Assembly (NCBI RefSeq): GCF_003032475.1
Contig: NZ_CP028369.1
Location: forward strand, 6,262,001-6,326,000
Source of the DNA: Streptomyces sp. P3
GTDB taxonomy: Bacteria > Actinomycetota > Actinomycetes > Streptomycetales > Streptomycetaceae
Reading direction: 5' to 3'
DNA: 64,000 bases
In this document: positions 1 through 10,318 of the stretch, piece after piece
How the letters are laid out: each line of letters opens with the position of its first letter
Numbering within the stretch: the stretch's first letter is position 1
Notes under the pieces: generated by a model
Database searches by the model: none
What the model was told of the DNA's origin: nothing
What the model saw: the letters and a program-made list of their open reading frames with translations, nothing else
Position numbers and translations under genes: made by a program

Positions 1-2
1 CG

Positions 3-944
3 GTCCGTCTCGACCCGCTCGCCCGGACCGTCACCCTGACCGGAGGGCAGCAGGTACGCACCCACGGCGTGGTCGTCGCCACCGGCGCGAGCCCCCGCAC
101 ACTCCCCGGCTCCGACGGGCTGGCCGGCGTCCACACGCTGCGCACCCTGGACGACGCCCTCGACCTGCGGGCCGAGCTGCTGGACGGCCTGCCCCGGGTC
201 GTCGTCATAGGCGCCGGTTTCATCGGCGCCGAAGTGGCCTCCACCGCCCACCGGCTCGGCCTGCACGTCACCCTCGTCGAGGCGGCCGACGTACCGCTGG
301 AGCGCCAACTCGGCCGAGAGATGGGCCTGGTGTGCTCCTCCCTGCACACCGATCACGGCGTCGACCTGCTGTGCGGCACCGGCGTGGCCGAACTGCTCGG
401 CGAGGACCGGGTCACCGGGGTGCGGCTGGCGGACGGGCGGGTGCTGCCCGCCGACGTGGTCGTGGCCGGCGTGGGCGTGCGCCCCAACACGGACTGGCTC
501 GCCGGCTCCGGAGTCCTGGTGGACGACGGCGTGGTGTGCGACGCCGGCTGCGCGACCACCGTCCCGGGCGTCGTCGCCGTCGGTGACGTGGCCCGCTGCC
601 CCCACCCCTTCACCGGCCGCCACGCCCGCATCGAGCACTGGAGCAACGCCACCGAGCAGGCCAGGACCGCCGCCCGGACCCTGCTGACCGGGGTGTCCGC
701 CCCGGCCCCGCGGACCGCCCCCTACTTCTGGTCCGACCAGTACCGCACGCGCATCCAGCTCGCCGGGTACGTCGTGCCGGGCGCGGAGCCCGAGGTCGTC
801 GAGGGGGACCTCGACAGCCGTGTGTTCACGGCCGTCTACCGGCACGAGGGCAACCCCGTGGCTGTGCTCTCCCTCAACCAGCCGAAGTTCTTCAACCGGC
901 TCCGCCGCACGCTCGTCCCCGCCGCCGCGGTCGCCTTGTCCTGA
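3..944 (+). CDS. FAD-dependent ferredoxin/rubredoxin reductase-like oxidoreductase, 5' end missing
   Basis: The gene enters from the left edge already in frame, so its N-terminal FAD-binding Rossmann motif is not visible. What remains shows VVATGASPR, the NAD-binding GAGFIGAE motif, the second FAD motif VAVGDVAR, and the YFWSDQY segment that opens the C-terminal domain of the BphA4/rubredoxin-reductase family. Such enzymes pass electrons from NAD(P)H to a ferredoxin serving a Rieske oxygenase or P450. The stop lies 61 nt before glyA on the same strand, so the two may be co-transcribed. With glyA and sdaA next, a role in demethylating an N-methylated glycine compound such as betaine is possible. 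That is inference; the partner oxygenase would lie outside the window. Confidence 0.88.
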   Translation, partial: VRLDPLARTVTLTGGQQVRTHGVVVATGASPRTLPGSDGLAGVHTLRTLDDALDLRAELLDGLPRVVVIGAGFIGAEVASTAHRLGLHVTLVEAADVPLERQLGREMGLVCSSLHTDHGVDLLCGTGVAELLGEDRVTGVRLADGRVLPADVVVAGVGVRPNTDWLAGSGVLVDDGVVCDAGCATTVPGVVAVGDVARCPHPFTGRHARIEHWSNATEQARTAARTLLTGVSAPAPRTAPYFWSDQYRTRIQLAGYVVPGAEPEVVEGDLDSRVFTAVYRHEGNPVAVLSLNQPKFFNRLRRTLVPAAAVALS

Positions 945-1005
945 GCGCCCGCTCGTGAGCGTCCCACTCTCCCTCCTCCCTCCGGAACCGCACAGGAGAC
1001 CGCTG

Positions 1006-2265
1006 ATGACCCTGCTCAACCAGTCCCTGCACGACCTCGACCCCGAGGTCGCCGCCGCCGTCGACGCCGAGCTGGACCGCCAGCAGTCCACCCTGGAGAT
1101 GATCGCCTCGGAGAACTTCGCTCCGGTGGCGGTCATGGAGGCCCAGGGCACGGTCCTGACCAACAAGTACGCCGAGGGCTACCCCGGCCGCCGTTACTAC
1201 GGCGGCTGCGAGCACGTCGACGTCACCGAGCAGATCGCCATCGACCGCCTCAAGGAACTCTTCGGCGCCGAGTACGCCAACGTCCAGCCGCACTCCGGTG
1301 CTTCGGCGAACCAGGCGGCGCTGTTCGCCCTGGCCCAGCCCGGCGACACCATCCTCGGTCTGGATCTGGCCCACGGCGGCCACCTCACCCACGGCATGCG
1401 CATCAACTTCTCCGGCAAGCAGTTCAACGTCGTTCCCTACCACGTCGACGACTCCGGTCTGGTCGACATGGACGAGGTCGAGCAGCTCGCCAAGGCCCAC
1501 CACCCGAAGGTGATCATCGCGGGCTGGTCGGCGTATCCGCGGCAGCTGGACTTCGCCGCGTTCCGCCGGATCGCCGACGAGACCGGCGCGTTCCTGTGGG
1601 TGGACATGGCCCACTTCGCCGGGCTGGTCGCGGCCGGGCTGCACCCGAACCCCGTCGAGTACGCGGACGTGGTCACCTCCACCACCCACAAGACCCTCGG
1701 CGGCCCGCGCGGAGGCATCATCCTCGCCCGGAGCACGGAGTTCGCGAAGAAGCTCAACTCGTCGGTGTTCCCGGGCTTCCAGGGCGGTCCGCTCGAGCAC
1801 GTCATCGCGGCCAAGGCGGTCTCCTTCAAGGTCGCCGCGAGCGAGGAGTTCAAGGAGCGCCAGCGGCGCACGGTCGCGGGCGCCCGGATCCTCGCCGAGC
1901 GGCTGACGGCCCCTGACGCCCGCGCGGCCGGCGTCGACGTGCTGTCCGGCGGCACCGACGTCCACATGATCCTGGTCGACCTGCGCGCCTCCGACCTGGA
2001 CGGGCAGCAGGCCGAGGACCGCCTCCACGAGGTAGGCATCACCGTCAACCGCAACGCCGTCCCCAACGACCCGCGCCCGCCGATGGTGACCTCCGGCCTG
2101 CGCATCGGCACCCCCGCCCTGGCCACCCGCGGCTTCACCGCCGAGGACTTCACCGAGGTGGCCGACATCATCGCCGAGGCGCTGAAGCCGTCGTACGACG
2201 CCGAAGCCCTCAAGGCGCGGGTCAAGGCACTCGCCGCCAAGCACCCGCTCTACCCGGGCCTGTAA
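1006..2265 (+). CDS. glyA: Serine hydroxymethyltransferase
   Basis: Cytosolic PLP enzyme that interconverts serine and glycine with tetrahydrofolate as one-carbon carrier; 419 residues, the usual length. The PLP lysine is K229 in STTHKTLGG, preceded by the WVDMAHFAG strand, and the N-terminal MIASENF motif is present. The ATG at 1006 is chosen because AGGAGA (994-999) sits 6 nt upstream and the protein then begins where family members do. A longer in-frame extension would overlap the preceding gene. sdaA follows after 68 nt containing a strong hairpin. Together the pair would turn glycine into serine and then pyruvate, so a catabolic role is inferred. Confidence 0.97.
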   Translation: MTLLNQSLHDLDPEVAAAVDAELDRQQSTLEMIASENFAPVAVMEAQGTVLTNKYAEGYPGRRYYGGCEHVDVTEQIAIDRLKELFGAEYANVQPHSGASANQAALFALAQPGDTILGLDLAHGGHLTHGMRINFSGKQFNVVPYHVDDSGLVDMDEVEQLAKAHHPKVIIAGWSAYPRQLDFAAFRRIADETGAFLWVDMAHFAGLVAAGLHPNPVEYADVVTSTTHKTLGGPRGGIILARSTEFAKKLNSSVFPGFQGGPLEHVIAAKAVSFKVAASEEFKERQRRTVAGARILAERLTAPDARAAGVDVLSGGTDVHMILVDLRASDLDGQQAEDRLHEVGITVNRNAVPNDPRPPMVTSGLRIGTPALATRGFTAEDFTEVADIIAEALKPSYDAEALKARVKALAAKHPLYPGL

Positions 2266-2280
2266 CCGACAACCCCCGCA

Positions 2281-2312
2281 GGGGGCGTGCCGGCACCGAC
2301 CGGCACGCCCCC
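2281..2312 (+). terminator. Hairpin between glyA and sdaA
   Basis: A perfect 13-bp stem (GGGGGCGTGCCGG at 2281-2293, complement at 2300-2312) with a 6-nt loop begins 15 nt after the glyA stop. There is no U tract, as is common in Streptomyces. It ends 21 nt before the sdaA start, so it may terminate glyA or attenuate expression of sdaA. Confidence 0.75.
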
Positions 2313-2333
2313 TCCAACTCCACGGAGCGTGGC

Positions 2334-3716
<1,383 letters not shown>

Positions 3717-3840
3717 GCACCCGAGAGCACCGGCGGCGGCATCGAACGGGCCGGGACGGTAGCTCTCGTCGGGCTGGACCTCGGTGCGCACCGACCACAC
3801 GGAGAAGTCGGACCGAGTCCGCTTCGGCAGCCACCGGTCT

Positions 3841-3900
3841 CGGCGGCGACGTACCGGACGCCGCCGCCCCTTCCGGCCGAGTGGGGCGGGAAGGGGCGGC
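3841..3900. terminator. Bidirectional terminator between convergent genes
   Basis: Two adjacent GC hairpins lie between the convergent sdaA and lamin-tail genes: an 8-bp stem (3841-3848 with 3859-3866) and a perfect 12-bp stem (3863-3874 with 3889-3900, 14-nt loop). They overlap slightly, so only one can form at a time. Position fits termination from both sides. Confidence 0.6.
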
Positions 3901-3944
3901 GCCCGCAGTCACCCCGCGTGGCAATGGATCGACTCGGCGGGAGG

Positions 3945-4439
3945 TCAGCCGTGGTAGTTGATGTATCCGTTGCCGTCGGCGTCGTTGGCCCGCTTGGTGT
4001 AGGAGTGGACGTCTGCCTTGGCGCCGGAGGGCTTGAGCAGGTAGATGGTGTCCTTGTCGTTGTTCCAGATGAAGTTGCAGTTCTGGCGGTAGACGACGTT
4101 GCCCGAGTCGGAGTCGGTGCCCCTGCCGCCGCGCAGTTTCACGTAGTCGCCCGGCTCGAGTTTGTGGCTGGCGGTGAAGGTGAACTTGTTGCCCGTGGCG
4201 TCCTTGACGACGTAGCCCTTGAGGTCGACGGTCGCGGTGCGGGAGTAGTTCTTGATCGTCAGGTACTCGTTCTTGGTGTTGCCGCCGGAACACCGGTTGG
4301 AGTCGCTGCCGGGGGCGTCGTACTGAACGCCCTTGATCTTCAGCGCGGACGTGTACTCGGTGGCCTGGGCCGGCCCGGCGGCGATCACGGCTATCGTGCC
4401 CGCGGCGACAACTGCGGCCAGGGCGTGGCGTGTACGCAT
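3945..4439 (-). CDS. Secreted lamin-tail-domain (LTD) protein
   Basis: 164 residues. The N-terminus MRTRHALAAVVAAG with a hydrophobic run and an AQA cleavage region is a Sec signal peptide of about 29 residues. The rest is one LTD-like beta-sandwich: EYLTIKNYS, LKGYVVKDATGN, FTF and the LEPGDYVKL / FIWNNDKDTIYLL strands seen in bacterial lamin-tail domains. The function of such small secreted proteins is unknown; LTDs are thought to mediate binding at the cell surface or to DNA. Start ATG (complement of 4437-4439) follows a GAGGGGGGAA ribosome site. It is a single-gene unit. Confidence 0.87.
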   Translation of the reverse strand: MRTRHALAAVVAAGTIAVIAAGPAQATEYTSALKIKGVQYDAPGSDSNRCSGGNTKNEYLTIKNYSRTATVDLKGYVVKDATGNKFTFTASHKLEPGDYVKLRGGRGTDSDSGNVVYRQNCNFIWNNDKDTIYLLKPSGAKADVHSYTKRANDADGNGYINYHG

Positions 4440-4736
4440 GAGGATTCCCCCCTCAGTGGTGCGAATGGAGCGCCTGGAGCCTACCCGAGGTGACTGTTGG
4501 GTGTTCCTTTCGTGTGTAAATTGTGAAGGTGACGCTCGAGGGTGGACGCCTGCCGGTGTGCCGAACCGGAGGAGCGGCCGTGGGGGACACGCGGCGCGCG
4601 TGGTGCTCTGCTCACCCTCGCGGAGACCTCGGCGATCACCTCCGCGCGCCCGGCCTCCAGCGCCGGATGCCCCGCGTTCGACTCCCGCCGCCCCTGCCGT
4701 CGATCGAGTCCTGAAGCAGCCTCGGCGAAACCCCGT
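4440..4736. other. Intergenic region without a recognised gene
   Basis: The stretch lies between the divergent starts of the LTD gene and the IS110 element. It should contain the LTD promoter, but I see no clear -35/-10 pair, no conserved coding frame and no strong palindrome. Confidence 0.4.
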
Positions 4737-4759
4737 TATGTTCTTCGCGGTCCTGCAAG

Positions 4760-4990
4760 AGGGCCGCTGGCCTCCGGGCCCGGCATGACTGTGTCCCCCT
4801 GTCGAACGGATGACCTGGGGGGTGGTGTCACCGGGCTCGGGAGGTGCCGTCGGAGACGCTGATGAGAGGTCCGGCCACCGCCCGGTCCGGCGCAATGCCG
4901 GACAGCTCGCGGGCGGCAGGTCTGCATAACGTGGATGCGCGCGCACGACACCACTGCCGAGGCCGGCACGCTCAACACCCTGGAAAGGGC
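4760..4990 (+). ncRNA. Candidate bridge-RNA region of the IS110 element
   Basis: IS110-group elements express a structured guide (bridge) RNA from the non-coding end upstream of the transposase. This 230-nt region has no open frame of its own and holds pairing segments: CCCCC near 4796-4800 with GGGGGG near 4815-4820, and a perfect 7-bp hairpin GTCCGGC (4885-4891) / GCCGGAC (4897-4903) with loop GCAAT. The RNA, its limits and its target loops are inferred from family knowledge. Confidence 0.4.
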
Positions 4991-4993
4991 GCG

Positions 4994-6211
4994 ATGTTCG
5001 ACACCGAAGACGTGGGCGTGTTCCTCGGCCTGGACGTCGGAAAGAGTGCTCACCACGGCCACGGGCTCACCCCGGCCGGGAAGAAGGTCCTCGACAAGCA
5101 GCTGCCCAACAGCGAGCCGAAACTGCGGGCCGTCTTCGACAAACTCAAGGCCAAGTTCGGCACCGTCCTGGTGATCGTGGACCAGCCCGCCTCCATCGGC
5201 GCCCTCCCGCTCACGGTCGCCCGGGACACCGGCTGCAAGGTCGCCTACCTGCCCGGACTCGCGATGCGGCGGATCGCCGACCTGTATCCGGGCGAGGCCA
5301 AGACCGACGCGAAGGACGCAGCCGTGATCGCGGACGCCGCCCGCACCATGCCGCACACCCTGCGCTCGCTGGAGCTCACCGACGAGATCACCGCCGAACT
5401 CACGGTTCTCGTCGGCTTCGACCAGGACCTCGCGGCCGAGGCCACCCGCACCTCCAACCGCATACGCGGCCTGCTCACCCAGTTCCACCCGTCGCTGGAG
5501 CGCGTCCTGGGCCCCCGCCTCGACCACCAGGCCGTCACCTGGCTGCTGGAGCGCTACGGCTCCCCGGCCGCACTGCGCAAAGCCGGCCGCCGCAGGCTCG
5601 TCGAGCTCATCCGGCCCAAGGCCCCACGCATGGCCCAGCGGCTGATCGACGATGTCTTCGAAGCGTTGGACGAGCAGACCGTCGTGGTCCCGGGCACCGG
5701 CACCCTCGACATCGTCGTGCCCTCCCTGGCCCGCTCGCTCGCCGCTGTCCACGAACAGCGCCGGGCCCTGGAAGCCCAGATCAACGCCCTGCTGGAGGCC
5801 CACCCTCTTTCCCCGGTCCTGACGTCGATGCCCGGCGTCGGCGTCAGGACCGCCGCCGTCCTGCTGGTCACCGTCGGCGACGGCACCAGCTTCCCCACCG
5901 CCGCCCACCTCGCCTCCTACGCCGGCCTCGCCCCGACAACGAAGTCGTCCGGCACCTCGATCCACGGCGAACACGCACCCCGAGGCGGCAACCGCCAGCT
6001 CAAACGCGCCATGTTCCTGTCCGCCTTCGCCTGCATGAACGCCGACCCCGCCTCCCGCACCTACTACGACAAGCAACGCAACCGCGGCAAGACCCACACC
6101 CAGGCCCTCCTCCGCCTCGCCCGCCAACGCATCAGCGTCCTGTTCGCCATGCTCCGCGACGGCACCTTCTACGAATCCCGCACACCCGCGGACGTCGAGC
6201 TCGCCGCATGA
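4994..6211 (+). CDS. IS110-family transposase (DEDD recombinase)
   Basis: 405 residues, full length for the family. The N-terminal RuvC-like DEDD domain starts at FLGLDVGKS, continues with VDQPAS and the TDAKDAAVIADAAR block; the C-terminal Transposase_20 domain is seen at SMPGVGVRTAAVLL and SYAGLAPTTKSSG. I chose ATG 4994 because GGAAAGG lies at 4982-4988 and the domain begins a few residues later; a longer frame would run into the putative bridge-RNA region. No frameshift or missing catalytic block, so the element may be active. Confidence 0.93.
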   Translation: MFDTEDVGVFLGLDVGKSAHHGHGLTPAGKKVLDKQLPNSEPKLRAVFDKLKAKFGTVLVIVDQPASIGALPLTVARDTGCKVAYLPGLAMRRIADLYPGEAKTDAKDAAVIADAARTMPHTLRSLELTDEITAELTVLVGFDQDLAAEATRTSNRIRGLLTQFHPSLERVLGPRLDHQAVTWLLERYGSPAALRKAGRRRLVELIRPKAPRMAQRLIDDVFEALDEQTVVVPGTGTLDIVVPSLARSLAAVHEQRRALEAQINALLEAHPLSPVLTSMPGVGVRTAAVLLVTVGDGTSFPTAAHLASYAGLAPTTKSSGTSIHGEHAPRGGNRQLKRAMFLSAFACMNADPASRTYYDKQRNRGKTHTQALLRLARQRISVLFAMLRDGTFYESRTPADVELAA

Positions 6212-6403
6212 CCCCAGCAAGACCGAATCACCCCAAAACCGACAGGGGCGCCTTGACGAAGGACATAGAGGCACCCCCCCGCACGACGAGCACGGCGCTG
6301 CTCGGCCGCGTGCACCTCACCGGAGTCCCGGGCGGCGATGGAGTGGGCCCGGCCTCGAGTCGGCGGGCTCGCGGGAAGGAAATAGTTTCGCCCTGTATCA
6401 CTG

Positions 6404-6409
6404 TAGGCT
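6404..6409 (+). promoter_or_regulatory. Candidate -10 box for a leaderless DUF1569 transcript
   Basis: TAGGCT ends 6 nt before the ATG at 6416, the spacing that places transcription start at or beside the A of the start codon. No purine-rich ribosome site precedes the ATG. The -35 is not clear. Confidence 0.4.
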
Positions 6410-6415
6410 CACCGC

Positions 6416-6868
6416 ATGCCCCCGATCGATCTCGCCCGGCTCGCCGAGCGACTGCACCAGAACCTCGGCCGCCCCGAGCCCGAGCTGCTGGCTCCGGGAA
6501 GTGCCTGGAACCTGTCCCAGACGCTGCAGCACTGTGCCCAGACCGTCCGCTACTCAGTGACCGGCTACCCCGCGCTCAAGCCCGCCCTGTTCCGGGCGAC
6601 GGCAGGCACCCTGGCCAAACGGGTCTTCCTGCGCCGCGGTGCCATGAAGCACTCGCTCGCTGCCGAGATCGACGGAGCGCCGCCCCTGGATCCGGCACTG
6701 CCGGTGACCGAGGCCGCGACCGGCCTCACGGACGCGGTGGCCCTGTTCTCGGGCCACACCGCAGAGCACGCCCCCCACCCCGCCTACGGACGTTGCTCGC
6801 ACGAAGAGTTCGCGCAGCTGCACGCGATGCATCTCGCCGAGCACCTTCCCGGCCTGGTGGACGCCTGA
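6416..6868 (+). CDS. DUF1569 (DinB-like) protein
   Basis: 150 residues, all-helical in character, with TLQHCAQTVRYS in the second helix and a C-terminal HAMHLAEHLPG that carry the spaced histidines typical of the DUF1569/DinB metal-binding four-helix fold. Members are uncharacterised; related DinB proteins include thiol-dependent transferases. There is no ribosome-binding site. A TAGGCT box ends 6 nt before the ATG, so the transcript may be leaderless. It sits alone between the IS110 element and a convergent monooxygenase gene. Confidence 0.75.
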   Translation: MPPIDLARLAERLHQNLGRPEPELLAPGSAWNLSQTLQHCAQTVRYSVTGYPALKPALFRATAGTLAKRVFLRRGAMKHSLAAEIDGAPPLDPALPVTEAATGLTDAVALFSGHTAEHAPHPAYGRCSHEEFAQLHAMHLAEHLPGLVDA

Positions 6869-6933
6869 CGGCACGCCAGGCCGGGGTGCCCTGACATCTG
6901 CGGGGACCGTGCGCCGCGGCTGCCGCACTCCGG

Positions 6934-8430
6934 TCACGCGGGGCTCTGCCGTAGGCCGGTGACGCCGCCGGGGACGCGGGGGGTGACGGTGAAGTCGCGT
7001 ACGTCGAACCGGCCGACCTCGGCGCGGAGCCGGTCGGTGGACCAGGGCCAGCTGAAGCTGTTGCGGCCGTTGACGTCCAGGTAGTAGCTCCTGCATCCGC
7101 CGGAGTTGTAGACGGTGCCGGCCAGAGCGGCCTGCAGTCGCGTGTTGTACGCCGCCTGAACGTCGCCGCGTACCTCCAACGCCGTCCAACTGCCTTCCCG
7201 TGCGGCCCTGATGGCGCCGAGGACGAGGTCGAGCTGCGCCTCCAGGATGGCGAAGGCCGACGAATGCCCGGTGCCCAGGCCGGGGCCGAGGAGCAGGAAG
7301 GCGTTGGGGAAACCCGCGACGACAGTGCCGAGATACGCCTCGGGGGAACCCCGCCAGTGGTCGGCGAGCGCGCGGCCGGCTCCGTCGCGGACGAGACCCG
7401 CGAGCGGTGTGTCGAGAATGTGGAAGCCGGTGCCGAGGATGATCGCGTCCACCTCCGCGGCACTGCCGTCGGCCCCGTGCACGGTGGCGCCTTCGACGGA
7501 CTGCACGGCAGCGGCGTGCACGGCGACATTGGGCCGGTTCAGCGCAGGATAGTAGTGGTTGGAGAAGAGGATGCGTTTGCAGCCCAGGGTGTAGTCGGGG
7601 GTCAACTTGCGACGCAGTCCGGCGTCGTGGACGGTCGCCCGCAGATGGGCCCGCGCGATGGCCTGTACGCCGCGCATGAGAGCGGGGCGCCTGAATCCGC
7701 GTCCGAGCGTCTCCATGGCCCGGTACTCCAGGGAGGCCACCGTGGCCCGCGCGCCGGGCAGACGGCGCATCGCCCAGCGTTCGGCATTGGGTATGTGATG
7801 GTCGAGCTTGGGGAGAACCCACTGGGCGGTGCGCTGGAACAGATGGAGTCGGGCGACCTCGGGAGCGATCGCGGGGACGAACTGCACGGCCGAGGCACCG
7901 GTGCCGAGGACGGCGACCCGCTTGCCGCGCAGATCGTAGTCGTGGTTCCAGCGCGCGGAGTGGAACACTTCGCCGGGGAAGCGGTCAAGGCCGGGGACGT
8001 CCGGAAGGAGTGGCTCGTTCCACGGTCCGGCTCCGGCCACGAGGAATCGGGCGGTGAACTCTCCGGCATCCGTACGCACAAGCCAGCGGGCTTGGTCGGG
8101 CTGCCATCGCGCCTCCGTCACGGACACCCCGAACACGGTGTGCTCGCGCAGCCTGCAGGTGTCGGCGACCCGCTTCACGTACGCGAGGATCTCAGGCTGG
8201 CGCGCGTACACCCGCGTCCAGTCCGGATTGGGGGCGAAGGAATAGCTGTACAGGCGGGACGGCACGTCGCACTGGCAGCCGGGATAGGTGTTGGCCCGCC
8301 ATGTGCCGCCGAAGTCGTCGGCCGCCTCGATGATCAGGAAGTCCCGGATGCCGGCCTCACGCAGCCGGGCCCCGGCGCCCACTCCGGAGATGCCGGCGCC
8401 GACGACGATGACCTCGAAATGTGTGCTCAT
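6934..8430 (-). CDS. Flavin-containing (Baeyer-Villiger-type) monooxygenase
   Basis: 498 residues. It has the FAD-binding GAGISGVGAG near residue 11, FGGTWRANTYPGC, and the NADPH-binding GTGASAVQFVPAI. Between them lies FPGEVFHSARWN, a near match to the Baeyer-Villiger fingerprint FxGxxxHxxxW(P/D) with N in the last position. Such enzymes insert oxygen next to a carbonyl, making esters or lactones from ketones. The start overlaps the stop of the upstream patatin-like gene by 4 nt (ATGA), so the two are co-translated. A ketone-to-ester monooxygenase followed by an esterase is a logical degradation pair; the substrate is unknown. A divergent TetR gene probably controls both. Confidence 0.9.
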   Translation of the reverse strand: MSTHFEVIVVGAGISGVGAGARLREAGIRDFLIIEAADDFGGTWRANTYPGCQCDVPSRLYSYSFAPNPDWTRVYARQPEILAYVKRVADTCRLREHTVFGVSVTEARWQPDQARWLVRTDAGEFTARFLVAGAGPWNEPLLPDVPGLDRFPGEVFHSARWNHDYDLRGKRVAVLGTGASAVQFVPAIAPEVARLHLFQRTAQWVLPKLDHHIPNAERWAMRRLPGARATVASLEYRAMETLGRGFRRPALMRGVQAIARAHLRATVHDAGLRRKLTPDYTLGCKRILFSNHYYPALNRPNVAVHAAAVQSVEGATVHGADGSAAEVDAIILGTGFHILDTPLAGLVRDGAGRALADHWRGSPEAYLGTVVAGFPNAFLLLGPGLGTGHSSAFAILEAQLDLVLGAIRAAREGSWTALEVRGDVQAAYNTRLQAALAGTVYNSGGCRSYYLDVNGRNSFSWPWSTDRLRAEVGRFDVRDFTVTPRVPGGVTGLRQSPA

Positions 8431-9371
8431 GCCGTGGTGCTCCTGTCGATGGCTCGCTTGACGCGGTCGGGTGCCGTGCGCAGGGAAACGTCGAGGGTGG
8501 CCGGCCGCCGCCGCAGGTCCATGAAGTTGGGCCCCATCGCGGCCAGCTCCCGCGCGCCGGGCTCGATGCGGACCACGCGGCATCCCGCCGCGCGCAGCCG
8601 GAGCTCCTCCGCGTCGACGGTCCGGGTCATCCAACGGCGCAGAACCCTTTCGAAACGGCTCAGGCCGGTGGCCGGCGCACCCCCGGAGGTCGCCATGGGA
8701 GCGACGATCACGACCTCGTCCAGTCCCAGGGGCACCAACAGGTCCGCCGACGTCGGCGACAACGCTCCGCCGTCGAGATAGGTGCGTGCGCCGATCCGCA
8801 CCGGTGGGAACCAACCGGGGATGGCCCAGGACGCGGCGATCGCACTGCCGAGGTCCGCGGTCGGGGCCCCCGGCGCGCCGAACGCGACCCGCCGGCCGGA
8901 GCGCGCGTCGGCCGCGACCAGCCAGGTGCGCGTGGAGTCCAGCCAGGTTCCGCCGTCCGCCAGGGCGGCGCCGAACCGGTGCAACCAGCGCGCATCACCC
9001 CGGCCGCGTGGCAGCAGACCCACCAGCCCCGAACCCGGCGAGACCCGGCCCCGGACGGCGGCCGCGGCCAGCCCGGCTCCCGGCAGCCCTGGCCACGGAA
9101 CAGGAGGCAGCACACCGGGGTGGGTGTGGACGTGGTCGAGCAGCAGCGGGTCCGCGTCCGGTTCGGCCCGTAACGCCGCGAGGAGGTCCGACACGGACCG
9201 TCCGGAGCCGAGAGCGGACACGACTTCTGCTCCGGCGGACGTCCCCACCAGCACCTCGGCGGTTCGCGCGTCCCAGTCCAGCTGCTCCTCAACGGCGGTG
9301 AGCGCGGCGATGGTCCACGCGAATCCGAGTGTGCCGCCGCACCCGATGACGAGCGCGCGCCGTCGTGGCAC
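8427..9371 (-). CDS. Patatin-like phospholipase / esterase
   Basis: 314 residues. Patatin features in order: glycine-rich oxyanion loop GCGGTLGFAW near the N-terminus, nucleophile elbow GTSAG (about residues 43-47), and the DGG that supplies the catalytic aspartate in YLDGGALSP. No signal peptide is seen, so it is probably cytosolic. It is the first gene of a two-gene operon with the monooxygenase and faces a TetR regulator across 58 bp. Substrate (phospholipid, or the ester made by its partner) is inference. Confidence 0.88.
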   Translation of the reverse strand: MPRRRALVIGCGGTLGFAWTIAALTAVEEQLDWDARTAEVLVGTSAGAEVVSALGSGRSVSDLLAALRAEPDADPLLLDHVHTHPGVLPPVPWPGLPGAGLAAAAVRGRVSPGSGLVGLLPRGRGDARWLHRFGAALADGGTWLDSTRTWLVAADARSGRRVAFGAPGAPTADLGSAIAASWAIPGWFPPVRIGARTYLDGGALSPTSADLLVPLGLDEVVIVAPMATSGGAPATGLSRFERVLRRWMTRTVDAEELRLRAAGCRVVRIEPGARELAAMGPNFMDLRRRPATLDVSLRTAPDRVKRAIDRSTTA

Positions 9372-9387
9372 AGATCCTCCTAGAATT

Positions 9388-9406
9388 CAGATATCAAGGG
9401 AATCTG
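9388..9406. promoter_or_regulatory. Candidate TetR operator
   Basis: CAGAT and ATCTG form an inverted repeat separated by 9 nt in the AT-rich 58-bp gap between the divergent patatin-like and TetR genes. It is the only dyad of note in the gap, and TetR-family proteins usually bind such divergent promoters. Confidence 0.4.
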
Positions 9407-9429
9407 GAAGCTAGCGGTATTCTGCGGGG

Positions 9430-10017
9430 GTGGCAAGACTGACCCGAGCCGAGAGCCAGGCCCGCACCCGCGAACACGTCCTCGACACCGCGCACGAGTT
9501 GTTCCTGCGCGACGGCTTCACGACCACCTCCATCGAGCGGGTCGCGGAGGCCGCCGGCTACTCCAAGGGCGCGGTGTACTCCAACTTCGCCACCAAGAAC
9601 GAGCTCTGCCTGGCCGTCCTCGACCGCATCGCCATGCAGCAAGTGGCGCACATCGCCGCCGCCATGGGCGATGCGCCCCGCATCGAGGACCGGCTCGCCG
9701 GCTTCGCCCGCTGGGCCGAGCAGCACATCGGCGACAGTTCGTGGACCGCTCTGGAAGTCGAGTTCGCCACCGCCAACCGCCGCGACGCACAGGTCTGCGC
9801 GCAGCTGGCCCACCGACGGCGTACGGTCACCGAGGTCCTCGCGGACCTCATCCGGGCTCAGACACAGGAACTGGGCGTCACGCCCGCCGTGTCCGCGGAC
9901 ACCGCCGCCCTGATCCTGCTCAGCCTCGGCATCGGCATCGGTGTCCAGCGCGCATTCGATCCCACCGTGCCCGTGCAGCCCGTCGTCGACCTGCTCCACC
10001 GCTTCCTGACCGACTGA
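9430..10017 (+). CDS. TetR/AcrR-family transcriptional regulator
   Basis: 195 residues. The N-terminal helix-turn-helix is clear: AHELFLRDGFTTTSIERVAEAAGYSKGAV-YSNFATKNEL, residues about 17-55. The helical C-terminal half is the ligand-binding and dimer domain. Start GTG 9430 gives the usual short tail before the HTH, though its ribosome site is weak. Divergent arrangement with the patatin/monooxygenase pair suggests it represses that operon and itself; the inducer is unknown. Confidence 0.92.
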   Translation: MARLTRAESQARTREHVLDTAHELFLRDGFTTTSIERVAEAAGYSKGAVYSNFATKNELCLAVLDRIAMQQVAHIAAAMGDAPRIEDRLAGFARWAEQHIGDSSWTALEVEFATANRRDAQVCAQLAHRRRTVTEVLADLIRAQTQELGVTPAVSADTAALILLSLGIGIGVQRAFDPTVPVQPVVDLLHRFLTD

Positions 10018-10318
10018 CACGGGTCGATTCGCAGAAGTGGGTGTCGGGTTCGTACGAGGTCGGTACGGGGCCGAGTCGCCACAAGGGCACGATGGTTCGT
10101 GAAGCGCGGAAACCGCCGGCTCAGTTGTCGTTCGCCGTGTCCGCCAACAGGGGGAAGAGGCGCGCGATGAGGGCAACGGGCTGGGCTGAGGCGGGTCGTG
10201 CGGAGGGCTGCCGTTCCCGGTGCCGGTAAGGCGCCAGTGCCCGACGTACCGCTTCTGCGACGGTGCTCATCTCGTCGTCCCGGACGTTCCTGCGGGCGTG
10301 CGGCCACCAGGCCGGGCC
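10018..10318. other. Gap between convergent genes, nothing recognised
   Basis: The 301-nt gap separates the rightward TetR gene and the leftward polysaccharide operon. Short antisense frames here have arginine-rich composition typical of GC-rich non-coding strands. I see no clear terminator hairpin or gene. Confidence 0.4.

Larger units (their letters stand above)
4737..6267 (+). mobile_element. IS110-family insertion sequence, apparently complete
   Basis: The element carries one intact transposase (4994-6211) with a long non-coding left part of about 255 nt and a short right part. The 11-mers TATGTTCTTCG (4737-4747) and CGAAGGACATA (6257-6267) are an inverted repeat with one mismatch, which I take as subterminal repeats near the ends. 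No target duplication is expected for this family. Exact ends are uncertain by about 15 nt on each side. Confidence 0.6.
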
